A stretch of 64,000 nt of DNA. Origin: Ophiosphaerella korrae. Its lineage: Eukaryota > Ascomycota > Dothideomycetes > Pleosporales > Phaeosphaeriaceae. The position numbers and the translations under genes are program-made. The stretch covers positions 1-64,000 of the forward strand of contig JALNQF010000066.1 of NCBI GenBank assembly GCA_028456385.1, read 5' to 3'. Under the pieces are notes generated by a model that searched no databases, had not been told where the DNA came from, and saw only the letters and a program-made list of their open reading frames with translations. The first letter of the stretch is position 1, and each line of letters starts with the position of its first letter. Shown piece by piece: positions 10,345 through 22,948 of the stretch.

Positions 10345-10720
10345 AGTGGTAACGATTGATGGGAATGTGCGGAAAGGCTATTGGTTGAAATAGTGATCGG
10401 TGATGTAATCGTTTCCCTAGCTGGAGAAGCTAATGATGGATAAAACGATGTGTTTGTGGGTGCAGTAGTAATGGTAGAAGCGATATGATGATGGTTTGGA
10501 AAAGCCGGCTCTAGGGAATTTGCATACAAGAGCTAGTATACTTCGGAAAGAGTGAAAGCACGTTGGTTGGAGGGGGCATATTTAACGTGGCCTTAGGTAG
10601 GTGCAATGGTGCATGTGTCGCAAGAACGAATCATGCAGCATTCAGGGTGGCAAACGGGTAGTAGAATGACAGCATAGAAACTGCTATGCACATGAAATTT
10701 TACGTTGTTATCAAAGGGTA
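10345..10720. other. intergenic spacer, 376 bases
   Basis: Promoter side of the uncharacterised gene ending at 8671 and 3' flank of the PWP2 gene. Nothing further recognised. Confidence 0.4.
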
Positions 10721-13493
10721 TCAGTCAAATCCCAGCCATTCTCCGGCGTCACTCCCGTCATCTTCGTCTACCATATTCACGTCCGTAGCACCTTCATCGA
10801 TCGCCTTGGCCTCGAAGTCTAACTGCCTAGTATTTACGTTCTTCTCGATCGGTTGAGCTAGAAGATACTCAATTCGATAAATGTTCTCATCTGCCAATCT
10901 CGCCAGCTCATTTTGTATTCTCCTGACTGCTTTCTCCACACTCCTCAGTTCCGCCTCCAACCCACTTTTGTTATCTTTCATCCATCGCCCGTGTCTGCTA
11001 AGGAGCGATTCGATCCACACCAAGTTGAACTCGAGATGTGGAGACTCATCAGCTTGTAAGGCAACAAATCGGAGCAGACGGCCCAGGTACACCGGTGGAA
11101 GATCCTTGACGACGAGTGGAATATCAGCTACAGGTGTGGCTTCATAGATCCGGCGAATGAGATTTCGATCGTTGAGGCGGAAAGCCATGACCAGGGCTTT
11201 TAGGTATTCCTTCTGGGCCAGCGTTTGGAGCGTTGTGGATGGTGTTACATTGATGTCGAGATCGAAAGGATCAAACTGAAATGTGTTGTCGAGTGAATAT
11301 ATGAGCAAGCCTTCTGTAGATGCAGCGCAGAATGCTCGACCGGTCGGCGAGAACGCTACTGCTGGAACACGAACCTCTGGTCGTGTCCTTCTTGCACCAA
11401 CGCCCTTCTGTGCGCCAGGAAGGGTAGTATCGCGTCGGTCCTCAAGATCCGAGGCTTCGCCTTGATCATCGATGAGACCTTCGGGGCCCGCAGCGGTAAG
11501 AAGTTTACTGTTCAGAAACTCTTGGGTACCGTCGAGTGATAAGTTTACCGATACGGTAAACTTCTTTAATAGCGCACCTGACTGGACATCATATAAACAT
11601 ATGTACTTGCTGTTGCCCCCAGCAAGAACACATGTTCCATCGGTGCTGTACTTGATGGTTGTGAAAGCCTTAGTTCCTGCTACGTTGGCAGCTGTTCGCC
11701 GATCCGACATCTTGCGACCACCAGAGACATCTCTTCGGGCATCCACACCGTTCTGTTGCGCGGCATCAGATACATTCCAGAACGTGAGCTGACCATCCAA
11801 TGTGGTGACGGCAATCTGTTTCGAGTCAGGCCGAAAGGCGACAGAGAGGATATCAGCCATTAATTGCAAGGGCTCGCTCGTCTGCGTGCGGGCAAAGATG
11901 TTCCAGATGCGAACGGTCTTGTCCCAACTCCCACTAACAAGAGTACTTGCATCCGGCGAGAATGCCAATGATGACACAGGGCCTTCATGCCCTGATAATC
12001 GATCGAGAAGCTGGCCAGTTTGAACAGACCAGATGTGAATGTCGAAAGAGTCAATTGAGCCAGCGCATACGACTTCACCACTTGGATCGACTGCTAACGA
12101 CGAGAACGACAGTCTCGAAGGCGCTGTGAATGTGCGGAAGTTGCGATACCTGATCAAGTCCCATGCTCTCACTGAACCATCAAGGCTGGCCGTAAATAGG
12201 ACATTACCTCTCTTGGCAAATTCGCAGGCAGATACTCCGCCCATGTGCTCTGTGAAGGTGACGATACAGAAGCCAGAATTGACGTCCCATACTTTGATTT
12301 TCCCGTCGTCGGCGGCTGTGATGATTCGCTGGCCTTCAGGAGAGTACGCAATAGTGTTCAAAGAATCAAAATGGCCTTGTTGCTTCAGCACGTATGATTC
12401 GGATTGCCACTCCCAGACTAGCAGTTGGCCCAGCTTGGATGCACCGAATGCAAGCCATTCCCCTGTTTTGTTGATAGCAACGTAGTCGATATCGTTTTGC
12501 GATATACTGAGATTCTGGATCTGTGCAAAGTCTGGAAGCTCATGTATGAAGAAGAGGCCGTGAGAGAAGCCGGTGACAAGCAACTTCGATCCTGGGTGAA
12601 ACTGGGCGCAAGTGACGTGCGCATTGTTTTGCATAAAGAAATGTCTTTCTGCGATGCCCCACTGCAGATTATCGTCGTCATCCTCGTCGGCGCCTTCTGG
12701 CGCATCGTAGCGTAGCATGTATTTCCACACAAAGAGCGCTCCGTCTTTGCTAACTGTATAGATGGTTTCTTGGTCTTTGGAGAACCATGCGCCAACAATG
12801 GCCTGTCTGTGGCCACCTAGTGTGGTTTGTGCGTGTCCTTCTTCCTGTTCTACACTCCATATCCGCGCAGTCAAGTCCTTGGATGCGCTCAGGAAAAAGC
12901 GCGAATCAGCGGACCATTCTAGGCTTTGGACTATGTCATAGTGGCCTGTATATATTCGGTGGCGCACAAAAGGGGCGAACTCCAGATGTCCTTCTGCTAC
13001 ATCGGGTGTAGATGGGGTGTGCCATAGTTCGATCTGTCGCCCTATGCCCACAGCAAAATGTCTACCTGAGGGTGAGAATGAGACGGCGGTCACCTCTCCA
13101 CGAAGCGAGAAATGGTAGAGCACTATTCGCCTTGGGACATTGGTAAGAATGGCACGGCCATCTTCGTCTATAGAGAGAAGGAGGTTTCCTCGAGGGTTGA
13201 GTGCCAGACGGGAGATGTTCTTGCGATGGGAGAAAGGCAGGGTATACGACTTGGAACTGTCGCAATTGTAAGCCATTGTAATGTCTTGTCGCTGCGCTCT
13301 ACCTACTTGACCAGATCGAATACTGAGACGCGGTTACCAACGGGAGAGAGGAGACATGTTCCGTCTGGCGTGAACAGCAAGTTGCCTCTGCTGTAGACGG
13401 TGCCCAGCAGGTTGGAGAACTGTGCAGTGTCTTAGCTGAATGATGGCAAGCCACGGGCGCCCGCTCGCCACTCACCTGAAAGTCAGTCTTCAT
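10721..13493 (-). CDS. PWP2: PWP2/UTP1, U3 snoRNP (SSU processome) WD40 protein
   Basis: Exons 13493-13476, 13419-13307 and 13256-10721 give 888 residues. The 18-nt first exon (MKTDFQ) and the 113-nt second exon (FSNLLGTVY, GNLLFTPDG, VSVFDLV) restore the family N-terminus ahead of the long exon (SYTLPFSHRKNI). Many WD40 repeats follow in two propellers (for example DSRFFLSASKDLTARIWSV, ASTLVSGSWDKTVRIWNI). The C-terminal helical Utp12-like domain (KALVMAFRLNDRNLIRRIYE) and a short acidic tail close the protein. PWP2 belongs to the UTP-B subcomplex that assembles on the 5' external spacer of pre-rRNA in the nucleolus. Length and architecture are normal for the family. All junctions are GT-AG and in phase. 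The call is very secure. Confidence 0.95.
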
Positions 13494-13906
13494 TGTATAT
13501 CACAAGACCGTCAGCGGCTTCATATCATTGTGGGCGGGGCCTGGCGATGATGGCATGTCCGTCTCGAACTTTTTTCGATATTCTGGTCCGAGCTCCCGTC
13601 GCGGTCCTCACTTGCGCCTGCACTAATTCGGCTAGCGTGTGTTTCCCCGTCCAGGGACCGTGCCTGCCGAATGGGCGGCGTGCAGAAAGGGGACCCAAAT
13701 TGTCCGCCGACACCAACACCACCACCACCCTTCCCCCAAACACACTCCCACTGTTCCCACCGTACGTTGAATAACCCCCGTCTCCTGGCCCCTTTGCATA
13801 TCTGCAATGTCAGTCCTGGCCCTGCATTGGGTGGCATTGAATTTAGCCCAGCTAACCATGGCGCAGACCCCATACTCTCCCAGCAGACTGCACGAGAGAA
13901 GATACT
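13494..13906. promoter_or_regulatory. divergent promoter region, PWP2 / septin
   Basis: 413 bases between the two ATGs, containing CCACC/CCAAACAC pyrimidine-rich stretches near 13715-13760. Two essential housekeeping genes share it head to head. No specific factor site is assigned. Confidence 0.4.
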
Positions 13907-15303
13907 ATGGCCGAAAACTTGTCACCAATTGGCATTGCCAATGTACGTCTATTCCGTCTACAAAGCCATCATATGTAAAGCTAACGCATCGTTGCAGTTG
14001 CCCAACCAGCGGTATGCCATCCAGCTGGACACGCAAGCACTGAGTCTAACGTAGCACAGGCACAAGATCGTCGCAAAGCGAGGCGCTGCCTTCACCATAA
14101 TGGTAAGCATATCCGTCGCAGCATCATTAAGCGCCCTTCTTACTGACTCATCAGGTTGCGGGCGAGTCTGGGCTCGGAAAGACGACCTTTATCAACACCC
14201 TTTTCTCCACCACGATCAAAAACTATGCCGACCACAAGCGGCGACACCACAAGCAGATGGACAAGACCGTCGAAATCGAAATCACCAAGGCTGAGCTCGA
14301 GGAGAAGTTCTTCAAGGGTGCGTCCAGCCCTGCGTTCTGAAGCCCATTTACTGACACAGTCCAGTCCGCCTCACCGTTATCGACACCCCCGGCTTCGGCG
14401 ACTACGTCAACAACCGCGACTCGTGGCAGCCCATCATCGAATTCCTCGACGACCAGCATGAGTCCTACATGCTGCAAGAGCAGCAACCACGCCGTACCGA
14501 CAAGATTGATCTCCGTGTCCATGCCTGCCTGTACTTCATCCGGCCCACTGGCCACACTCTGAAGCCGCTAGATATTGAGGTCATGAAGAAGCTGTGCACA
14601 CGCGTCAACTTGATTCCCGTAGTTGCCAAGGCCGATACTTTGAGCCCTGCGGATTTGTTCAAGTTCAAGCAGCGGGTACGTTCATTTTGTAGCATGTCAC
14701 CTGCCAAATACTAATGGTCAGTAGGTGCGCCAGGTTATCGATGCTCAGGGCATCAAGATCTACACCCCACCTCTTGAAGATGACGATGCTGCCGCCATGC
14801 AGCACGCACGTGGCCTCATTGACGCCATGCCATTCTCCGTTATTGGCTCCGAAAAGGATGTCCAGACCAACGACGGCCGCACTGTCAAGGGCCGCCAATA
14901 CGCCTGGGGCGTTGCCGAAGTCGAGAACGAGGAACACTGCGACTTTAAGAAGCTTCGCGCCATCCTTATCCGAACCCACATGCTCGACCTGATTCACACT
15001 ACCGAGGAGAATCACTACGAGGCTTACCGTGCGCAGCAAATGGAGACAAGGAAGTTCGGCGAGGCTCGCCCGAGAAAGCTGGACAACCCCAAATTCAAGG
15101 AAGAGGAAGAGGCTCTGCGCAAGCGTTTCACCGAGCAGGTCAAGGTTGAGGAGCAGCGGTTCAGACAATGGGAGCAAAAGTTGATTGCTGAGCGTGATCG
15201 CTTGAACAAGGATCTCGAAGCCAGCCACGCGGAGATTAAGCGTCTTGAGACGGAAGTCGACCAGCTCCAGGGCAGCATCAATCGCTCACACGGACGTCGT
15301 TGA
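13907..15303 (+). CDS. aspC: septin, Cdc12/AspC group
   Basis: Six exons: 13907-13942, 13998-14011, 14060-14102, 14155-14317, 14365-14675 and 14725-15303. They encode 381 residues. The start MAENLSPIGIANLPNQR matches the Cdc12-type N-terminus, and a 14-nt microexon encodes LPNQ plus part of Arg. The GTPase elements are P-loop GESGLGKT (34-41), DTPGFGD (92-98) and AKAD (173-176). A septin-unique element follows, then a C-terminal coiled coil from about 310 to 375 rich in Glu/Lys/Gln heptads. Septins form heteropolymers at septation sites, hyphal tips and branch points. The group call rests on the N-terminus and the HESYMLQEQQPRR segment. The gene symbol is the Aspergillus one; CDC12 is the yeast equivalent. 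All junctions are in phase. Confidence 0.93.
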
Positions 15304-15644
15304 AACAGTCGCACCGCTAGTTGTGTGGACGTAACTGTGAAGGCATTTCCATATTCTTTATTCAAGATTCCCCTTCTCTTCTCGTATGTTTGTAATTCGG
15401 CTTCGCGAGGGTGTGCTGAGAGGATATGTCTCTGGATGGCAACATACACCAGGAAAACTATTCTAGGCTTGGGCCGTAGTACTTACGTGCGTGTTATAGC
15501 ATATAGCTCTATACTGCGTCAATTAATCAACTCTAGTTGCGGCTGGTCGCATTGGCGCATCCATTCCTTGCTACTTCACAATTACTACATAATTCATGGT
15601 CTCATCATCATCCAATATACAGCATCGTGACCTCGCCTCGACCC
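15304..15644. other. convergent 3' flanks, septin / small coiled-coil gene
   Basis: 341 bases of 3' untranslated and spacer sequence between two converging genes. No other feature seen. Confidence 0.4.
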
Positions 15645-16255
15645 TCACACCTTCAACCCCCCAAACACCCGATCCAATTCCTCTCCTTCTCTCTTCTTCT
15701 GCGTCTCCGCCTCAATGCGCTGCGGATCATAATCCATAATATTCTCCACCTTCGCCCCCTCACCGCTCTCCTCCGGCCGCAAAATCCTCACATCGTTATC
15801 CAACCACCCCGGCGCAACCCTCCTCTTCTCCGCCAGATCCTCCGCCCGCCGCCTATCCTCCCACTCTTTCAACGTATGCCGCGCATCCGCCTCTAGCTTG
15901 TGCAAATGCGCCTGCAGCGCCACACACGAGGAGAGTATCGCGTCAGGCGTTGCAGACGTACCAGCGGATGAAACGACGTATGCGGCTTGTTGGGGTGCGG
16001 ATTGGTCTGAGGCGTTTGTTTGCGCGGGCTGCAGGATGCTTTGGGGGAGAGTGGACGGCAGCGATTTGTAGGAGTAGGGGAGGGGGACGGACGTTGGGAG
16101 GGAAAGGAAGGGGGATATTGTGAGGGGCACTTGGGCGAGGAGGGGGTGTGGTTCTAGGGCGGGTTAGTGGTGCATGCGAGGCGCAATTGCGGGAGATTGG
16201 TGAAGAATGAGGTATGCGGATAATGGGGTCTGCAGGACTTACGATCGTCGTGCAT
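15645..16255 (-). CDS. uncharacterised small coiled-coil protein, 173 aa
   Basis: A 13-nt first exon (16255-16243, MHDD) joins exon 2 (16153-15645) across an 89-bp GT-AG intron, restoring one frame (MHDDQPHPLLAQVPL). Residues about 75-110 form a probable amphipathic helix or coiled coil (LQAHLHKLEADARHTLKEWE). A basic segment with VAPGWLD and a second charged helix near the C-terminus (RIEAETQKKREGEELDRVF) follow. There is no signal peptide or membrane span. The look is of a small cytosolic or nuclear complex subunit, but I do not recognise the family. The start could instead be within exon 2, but the tiny first exon gives a better ATG. Confidence 0.6.
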
Positions 16256-18927
16256 TGTGGCGGTTGTGGGTGTTCCCGGTGTGCGGGGTTTTTGCGTATG
16301 TGACTGTTGATTGATCCAAAGTGCTGGGTTGTTGGGGGGCTACGAGTGGAGGATGTGGTGCGAGAATGTGCGGGTGGAGGTGGTGCTGGGATGTTGGCGA
16401 TGTGGAGGTGGTCGCGACACGATGATGCAGGTCCCAAAGTCTTCCGCAGACGATATATTGCACGTGCAACTGCCGATTTGCGGGGCGCGCTTGTTTGATG
16501 TGAGTGGGCAGTTGATACTTTGCGTAGATCAACAGGGGAGATGCGATATAAGAGTTGTGGCTGATTTAGACAATGGGCGTAATGCTCCGCTAGATTCGCT
16601 ACCAAATGGCGTCTCGTATTGTGTTTCTTTTGGCAAAACGGTTTCCTTTTGCGACTTCTTGTACTTGGCGTACCAGAACTCCTAGTCTTGGGTTGATGTA
16701 TTTATCAATGCAGGCTTCTTCTAATGCACTTTACCAGGAATTACATGTTAGCATCATGGTCCTCATGAGCCCCTGAGATCTTGCATAACTCTTCTGTATG
16801 CTTTTCTAATCCTCACCTAAGCATCGTTGGATCGATATAGTCATCGCCTTCGCCTGTAGTGCAGCTGTTTGTATTTTTATTCGGGCTCTATTACAGGGTG
16901 TTCTGTTGTGCAACACCTAACCCATATAATTTAGGTGGTTTGCTTCTCCAAGGCCAACTCGCCAATTGAAAATTTTGTTAAGCCACAGAACAGCTTACTG
17001 ACAAGCCGAGTCAAAGTAGGGTAGTAAACAGAGTGAAATAAAAGTCGATAGGTAGCAGCTCTACATGCAATGTTTCTTGTTCACACAGAATAGTAACCTA
17101 AGAACCTGTCGCCAGCTTTAGGCCCGCTTTGATATGCGAACGATCAGCCATATCTGCGTAGCGCTGTGTGGCGTTCGGAGATGTGCCGGTCCCAGAATGC
17201 TTGAAATGTACTTTAGGAAGGCGTGGCGGGGTTTCGTCAGCGGATTAAGCCTAATAGCGGGCTAATATGATTCCGTTCGTCGCTTCTGTGCCATCAACAC
17301 CCAACAACAAATAATGCCATTGGACCCTACTTTGCTGACGGATCTGCTCGATGTCGCGAGGTAGGACTGCGGAGTGCATATCTGCAATATATGCCTCGTG
17401 TCATTAATGGAACCTGGGTTGAACCTAGACACTAATTGAAGGCTATCCTCAAATTGAAGGTCTTTGCAATGTCTCTGTACCGTTAGTCAACATAGAGCTA
17501 TGTAGCATCGGTGTAATTTGAGGCGCTAGGAAAGATGCAGTGGATCATTCAATCTAGGCAACCTTTCTCGTAAGTTGAAGGATGCTCCTGCATCTCGGCG
17601 AACCTGTATCGAGCACGGAGTGAGTGGTAGGTATGCACAAAAACACACCTAGATGGAACACGTGCAAATGGTCAATGTACCATCGCCTGACCAATTGCTT
17701 ACACAAAGATCTGTTCATATAATAGGAACATTATAGCCCGGATTTAGGGCCCTTGCACGTGCCAGCGATAGCTAGTACCACCAGAGGTACACTCCGAACC
17801 GGAGGCTTCGGCCAGAGAGCATGATAGGCCTCAGGTTGTGCACGTTTGCATAGCTCTCAAACAATCAGTGCTTCCTGGATATGATAACAACCACCAAGCG
17901 ATGCGACTGCCACGGGCGGCAGCGGCAATCGTGAATCTGAACCGTGCTCTTCGGGACAGAGATCAGAAGGCTAACACCACCGCGTGGCGGACATGCAAGC
18001 AATTTGTGGCATAAAGACTTGAAGCAGCTCGAGGCGCAAACGAAACAGCCAAAGGGTTGTGCAACCAGCCAGGCCCAATACCGGTAATTGGATCGAGGTG
18101 CAGAGCGATTGATTGCAGGAGAAATAGGTAGACACAGGCGGCTGCTTACGAGGAAGAGACTGCGAGATGGGAGGCAAGAAGACGAAGTAATGCAATATAT
18201 TATAGTACCATTTATAGCTAGTCACGATGTTTCCATGCATGAAACGTGCTCGCAGCGCAAAACGGCGCTTGAATCGGGGTAGCCTTGCGGTTGTTCAGCA
18301 CGCAGTCGGAGTAATGCCAGTGGCTTTCTTCGGCCTCCTGAAGGTGGAAATTCTAGAAGAATATCGTCGTGCGGGTATGATGCTTTAGAGCCTGCGTGCG
18401 AGGACGGAAGTTTGGGATAGTCCTTCTGCCTTTCCCAGGCGAGGCAGCTAGGCGAGTGTGGGGAAGGCCGTTTGGGAAAGGTGGCGCTTGGCGAGCATCA
18501 CACCGGCAAATGAGTCCTGCAAGCCGACCTGGTTCAATTTACCTCAATCAATCACCCCTGATACCTTTGTTTGTACAAATTAACGGCTAGCCTTAAATCT
18601 CTATCAGACTGCTGCCACAGTCCCAATCCCTGTTTGTGCCCAATCATGGGTCGGGTTATCATCATCAGACCTTGCGGTTGGCCAAATCCCTGCCCAGGGC
18701 TGCATTTTGTGTACCTGGTTGAGGGCGCCTTTCTGCCGCCTCCGCCAGATGGCGGATGTTCCATGTGATTCCTTGGCTAATTGAGTTTGGCCCAGACAGC
18801 CTCGAGTTTCCGACTAACAGTCCAGGGTCAATAGAGAACGTATATAATTGACCATGGTCGCCAGCATGGATGCACAGCTCCAAGTGGTTGCGAGTGTCGG
18901 CCAATTCATCCTATACATACCTTCAAG
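16256..18927. other. 2.7-kb gene-free region
   Basis: Mixed composition with stop codons in all frames. The open stretches (for example 16311-16685) have no coding character. The right end presumably carries the cellobiose dehydrogenase promoter, with a TATATAA-like box near 18840. I see no tRNA, repeat or transposon in it. Confidence 0.45.
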
Positions 18928-21777
18928 ATGAAGGTCTCTACTATCACCAAGGCAGCTTCGCTGCTGTCCCCTCTTTGTACGTTGATGTATATTCTCGTTC
19001 GTCGAGTCCAACATACCTAATTGACCTAGTTGCTCCCATTGCCCTTGCTCAGGATAAGTTCACTCATGCTGGCACCGGTATCACATTCTGGTATGTATTA
19101 TCATATAGTTGTCTAATTTTCATCTAACATTTTCAGGCGACAAACAATCGGTACCGATCAGACCCCTGGAGGCTTCGAATGGGGTTATGCTCTGCCCGGT
19201 GCACCTACGGGAAGCAATGACGAGTATATTGGCTACATTGTCAGTAAAAAATCCCGCGCACATATCAAAACTGTTTGCTGATTCCGTGTAGAAAGGTTCT
19301 CTCGAGTCGGGCAGGCAAGGATGGTCCGGTATCAGTCACGCCGGCGGTATGCCAAACTCGCTTCTCCTTGTCGCATGGCCAGAGAAGAACGCCGTGAAGA
19401 CTACTTTTGCATGGGCTCCGTACGCAAGATTCGAGTTTGCCTCCAAAATTTCTTCTAGCTAACTCTAACAGTGGCTATGTTGTCCCAGATCCCTACACCG
19501 GCAACGCGACCATTATCCAGATCAGCTCTACAGTCACTGACACCAGCTTTGAGCTAATCTACCGGTGTCAGTGGTGTTGGATCTGGAATCAAAAGGGCGC
19601 AGAGAACTCTCAGATTCCAACTTCGGAGGTTCAGGTCATTGGTTGGGCACAGCACAACAAGATATTCGACGGCACATGGGTTCAACACAACAAAGGCCAA
19701 TCGCAATTTGGTGCCCCAGTTGCAGATGCGCGAAATGCTAAATATACTGACTGGGTTAATATTGTTAGTCCTACGCCCAGCCCCACCAGCACTCCAGTGT
19801 CTTCAAGCACTCCCTCACCAACTGTACCTGTCCCCTGTGCAGGCTCGCCAGCTCCAACTGATACATACGACTACATCGTTATAGGTGGCGGTGCTGGTGG
19901 TATTCCAGTTGCCGATAAACTCTCAGAATCAGGCAAGAGTGTTCTTTTGATTGAAAAGGGCCCACCTTCTTTGGCTCGATTCGGCGGTAAAATGGGACCT
20001 GACTGGGTGACAAGCAACAATCTTTCTCGTTTCGATGTTCCTGGCCTTTGCAACCAGATCTGGGTCGACTCTGCCGGCGTTGCCTGCACCGATATCGACC
20101 AGATGGCCGGATGCGTTCTCGGTGGAGGTGCTGCTGTCAACGCTGCCCTGTGGTGGAAGCCCGTAGACGCTGACTTTGATTACAACTTCCCCACTGGTTG
20201 GAAATCATCTGATGTTAAAGGCGCCATCGATCGAGTTTTCAAGCGTATTCCCGGCACTGACACACCTTCTATGGACGGCAAGCGCTACAGGCAGGAGGGC
20301 TTTGATGTCCTCTCTGGAGCTCTGGGCGCAGACGGCTGGAAGCCTGTTGTGGCGAATAACCAACAGAACTCGAAGAATCGCGTGTATTCTCACTCTCCGT
20401 TTATGTATGAAAATGGACAAAGACAGGGACCTCTCGGCGCCTATCTGCCGACTGCCCTTGCACGGAAAAACTTCAAGCTTTTGACAAACACTATGGCCCG
20501 CCGTGTCGTCCGCACTGGTGGCAAAGCTACTAGTGTTGAGCTCGAAAGCGGTTACTGTGGTACAGTCAACCTGAAACCCGGTGGCCGTGTCATCCTGTCC
20601 GCTGGTGCTTTTGGGTCTTCCAAGCTTCTCTTCCGCAGTGGTATTGGACCAAAGGACCAACTGACCGTCGTTAAGAACAGCTTTCAAGACGGCCCGTCGT
20701 TCATCAAAGACTCTGACTGGATCAATTTGCCCGTCGGCCAGAATTTGAATGACCATGTCAACACTGATCTAGTGGTCAAGCACCCCAACATCTCTTTCTA
20801 CGACTTCTACGTAGCTTGGAATACCCCCATCGAGGCTGATAAGCAGTTGTACCTAAGCAAGCGCTCAGGAATTCTTGCTCAATCTGCCCCTAACATTGGC
20901 CCACTTGCTTGGGAAAACATTAAGGGCTCAGATGGAATTGAGCGCTCTATTCAGTGGACTGCACGTGTTGAGGGCCCTGGTGCCAACGACACCCATCACC
21001 TTACCATCAGCCAGTACCTAGGCCGTGGGACCACTTCGCGAGGTGCTCTGTCCATCACCGGTGCTCTTACTGTCGTTGTTAGCAAGGCACCTTACCTCCA
21101 GAATGATGGAGATACCAGTGCGGTCATTGCTGGTATCAAGAGCATGATGACAGCTATCAAGAAAAACCCAAAGATTGAGTTCCAGGTACCTAATGCCAAC
21201 CAAACCGTCGAGCAATACGTTGCAAGCCTGCCCAAGACCCCAGCTGCCCGTCGCGCCAACCATTGGATCGGCACAGCTAAGCTCGGTACTGACAGTGGTC
21301 TCACTGGTGGAACATCCGTTGTCGACCTAAACACTAAAGTGTATGGAACAGACAACATTCACGTCGTTGATGCTTCTATCTTCCCTGGGTATATTCCTAT
21401 CTTTCCCTTCACCTTACAAAGCCGCTAACATGATGCAGTCACATCACCACCAACCCAACCGCGTACATTGTTGTCGCGGCCGAGCATGCAGCAGCAAAGA
21501 TCCTCGCTCTTGGTAGTGGAGGAACACAGTCATCAGCCGTGGTTAAACCCTCGTCCTCGGCTGCCCCCGTCAAGTCATCATCAGCAGCACCTGCTACTCC
21601 GACCAAGTTGGCTGAAGCTGTAAGCTCGCCCTAAAGCCTTGATTTTTAGCCACCCTGCTGATAGTACTGCAGTGGAACCAGTGTGGTGGCTCAGGTTATA
21701 CTGGGCCTACAACATGTGTGAGTGGGTACAAATGCCAGTTCAACAACCAATGGTTCAGTCAGTGCGTGCCAAATTAG
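18928..21777 (+). CDS. cellobiose dehydrogenase, AA8 cytochrome + AA3_1 flavin domain + CBM1
   Basis: Seven exons: 18928-18976, 19030-19090, 19137-19239, 19292-19419, 19472-21388, 21439-21619 and 21673-21777. They give 847 residues. After a signal peptide (cleavage near residue 23) comes a cytochrome domain with the expected haem ligands Met91 (GGMPNS) and probably His186 (VQHNKG), plus a Cys146/Cys149 pair. A Pro/Ser/Thr linker (213-245) leads to the GMC flavin domain with GGGAGG at 252-257. The catalytic pair is His711 (HWIG) and Asn758 (TNPTAY). A Ser-rich linker and a carbohydrate-binding module close it (814-847, [11 protein letters not shown] start), encoded by its own last exon. The enzyme oxidises cellobiose to the lactone outside the cell and passes electrons to lytic polysaccharide monooxygenases. 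The architecture is complete and all key residues are present. Confidence 0.95.
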
Positions 21778-22077
21778 GCGTGCCTGTTGTAAGGATATGT
21801 GGTGGTCCAAGTAGACTTGTCACAAGCTTCAAACTGTAAATATTTTCTAGATTCTTGTACATGAAAATACTTTTATTCTCCAAGTTTGGGATAAAGTGAA
21901 TGCACGATTACGCAACCAGTGCCAGATTCAGCCTAGCGTGTTTAGGCGGTCGTCTACCTACCTCACTTCATCTTCATCCTGTCTGCCACCAAGTGAATCA
22001 TCCCATCTTCGAAGTGACGACATCAGTCTGACCACTTTTCATCACCATCTGTAAATCAATCGATAAATTTACAGACA

Positions 22078-22825
22078 ATGCCATCCAGTTGCCCCTCTCC
22101 CCATCACGGCAAGGCTGATGTGACGATCAACGTGACGCAGACTCTCCTGCAACGATATGAACACAGCCCCAAAGACGACTGGGACCGACTCTTCAAATGC
22201 TGGGGCTACACTGACTGCGGCGATTGTCACAGGAGTGAAGGCTTCTGCGGGTGGTGTCCGATTGTATGTGTTCATCACGCCGCCTAACCAAGGCCTTCGT
22301 CGTTGTCAATCTGATCCCAAACAGTCATCAACGTGCCTACCTCTACCCACAGATCGGTTTTCTCGCACATTCCCATTACTTTCTCCTATTAGGCACAAGT
22401 TTATCTGTGCACAAGGCCCCGAGCGCTTTGAGCTGCGCACAGCCGGGCTAGGCTGTCAAGTCTCTACTATCACCTTTTTGACTTCGGTCGTGACCATTTT
22501 TAGTACTTTGTTTGGTGTTTTGGTGCTTCATCTCTCTTTTCAATGTGCTAGAGGTATTAGACTGGGTATTAGGGCGCAAAGAGGAGGCTATGTAATCTAT
22601 CCGAATGAGGAGCAGTGGAGAGGCGAGGTTTGGGTCAGAACAAGTGAGAGTTGGGGTGTTTGGCGGAGAAGAGTTACAGGGGAGCAGAGAGAGTTTGAGG
22701 TCCGGGAGGTGGATGAGGGGTCGCCGCGTGGCACAGGGAGGAATTGGTGGGGCTGGATCAAAGGTGGGAATATGAACTCACAAGGAGAGGAGAGAAGGCC
22801 ACTACTAGGAGAACGACGAAGATGA
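22078..22825 (+). CDS. PSI-like cysteine-rich single-pass membrane protein
   Basis: Two exons (22078-22263, 22325-22825) encode 228 residues. The intron splits a Cys cluster that reads CWGYTDCGDC...CGWCPISSTCLP when joined, which resembles a plexin/PSI-type repeat. One hydrophobic helix follows (ITFLTSVVTIFSTLFGVLVL), then a basic, Trp-containing cytosolic tail ending RRPLLGERRR. There is no obvious signal peptide. The likely topology is an N-terminal cysteine-rich exterior and a ~90-residue interior tail. Function is unknown. It starts 300 bases after the cellobiose dehydrogenase stop, on the same strand, so it could be co-expressed, but nothing proves this. The PSI label is by cysteine pattern only. 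Confidence 0.7.
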
Positions 22826-22948
22826 TTTCACAAAACCGGATTTATTTGTTTCTTCAAGATGCGAATTCCTTTTGTAACGAGTGGTATCGGTCGGTTGAGA
22901 AACCTCGAAAGTTGGCAAGACTTGAATGTCAGATTATCTGCCTTTCCA

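Noticed and set aside
15943..16605. 220-codon minus-strand frame over the 5' part of the small coiled-coil gene
   Set aside because: A His/Pro/Thr-rich off-frame shadow; the spliced model with a 13-nt first exon is preferred.
18521..18545. GGTTCAATTT box as a possible tRNA T-arm
   Set aside because: No matching A-box, acceptor stem or anticodon arm could be folded around it.
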